DNA from: Agelas oroides
Lineage: Eukaryota; Porifera; Demospongiae; Agelasida; Agelasidae
Reading direction: 5' to 3'
DNA length: 64,000 nt
NCBI GenBank assembly: GCA_949130485.1
Contig: OX422194.1
Coordinates: 6,026,699 to 6,090,698, forward strand
Shown here: one piece after another, positions 64,000 through 64,000 of the stretch
How positions within the stretch are numbered: the first letter of the stretch is position 1
How the letters are laid out: every line of letters starts with the position of its first letter
Made by a program: the position numbers and the translations under genes
Notes under the pieces: model-generated
Database searches by the model: none
The model's input: only the letters and a program-made list of their open reading frames with translations
Told to the model about the DNA's origin: nothing

Positions 64000-64000
64000 T
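63903..64000. repeat. CTTT microsatellite
   Basis: Uninterrupted (CTTT)n to the window edge, at least 24 units. Confidence 0.98.

Noticed and set aside
1-64000. CRISPR arrays, bacterial operons, tRNA or rRNA genes
   Set aside because: The tandem repeats have no spacer structure, genes are intron-rich, and no tRNA cloverleaf or rRNA core was recognised.

Overview
The window looks like nuclear DNA of an early-branching animal, most likely a demosponge. The genes have many introns with standard GT-AG junctions. They encode modular immunoglobulin (Ig) and fibronectin III (FN3) receptors built from symmetric phase-1 exons. The introns are packed with small DNA transposons and hairpin elements. 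The sponge assignment is inferred from gene style and from a Cys-Cys Ig-like module; I have no species-level proof.

Layout, left to right. (1) About 1058-50840, plus strand: a receptor-type protein tyrosine phosphatase (RPTP) gene, open at its 5' end. Its exons read FN3, Ig, FN3, Ig, Cys-Cys Ig-like, four Ig, two FN3, one membrane helix, a charged juxtamembrane stretch, phosphatase domain D1 with all catalytic motifs, and domain D2 with an altered pocket. The stop is at 50838-50840. All extracellular exons are phase 1-1 and every junction listed keeps frame. Whether the first four exons (1058-22783) belong to this gene or to an upstream relative cannot be settled here. (2) 13860-14759, minus strand, inside the large intron: a probable small gene with signal peptide, one Ig-like domain, membrane helix and short tail. 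(3) From 52740, plus strand: the first exons of a second, tandem paralogue (signal peptide, Cys-Cys Ig-like, Ig) that runs off the right edge.

Mobile DNA: a pogo-like element (14854-16895), a decayed Tc1/mariner-like transposase (7495-8375), a 3 kb two-gene DNA transposon with convergent ORFs (56289-59303), a hAT-type BED finger remnant, a LINE reverse-transcriptase tail, and about twenty MITEs or foldbacks. One MITE family ends in AGTCTCG/CGAGACT and is flanked by 11-base target duplications. Another MITE with TTAA ends sits so close to an FN3 exon that the branch point must lie in it. Two minisatellites (23 and 62 bases) and a CTTT run at the right edge complete the picture.

Function: the receptor genes are expected to bind ligands or neighbouring cells outside and remove phosphate from tyrosines inside. 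The tandem pair and the near-identical duplicated exons suggest an expanding receptor family.
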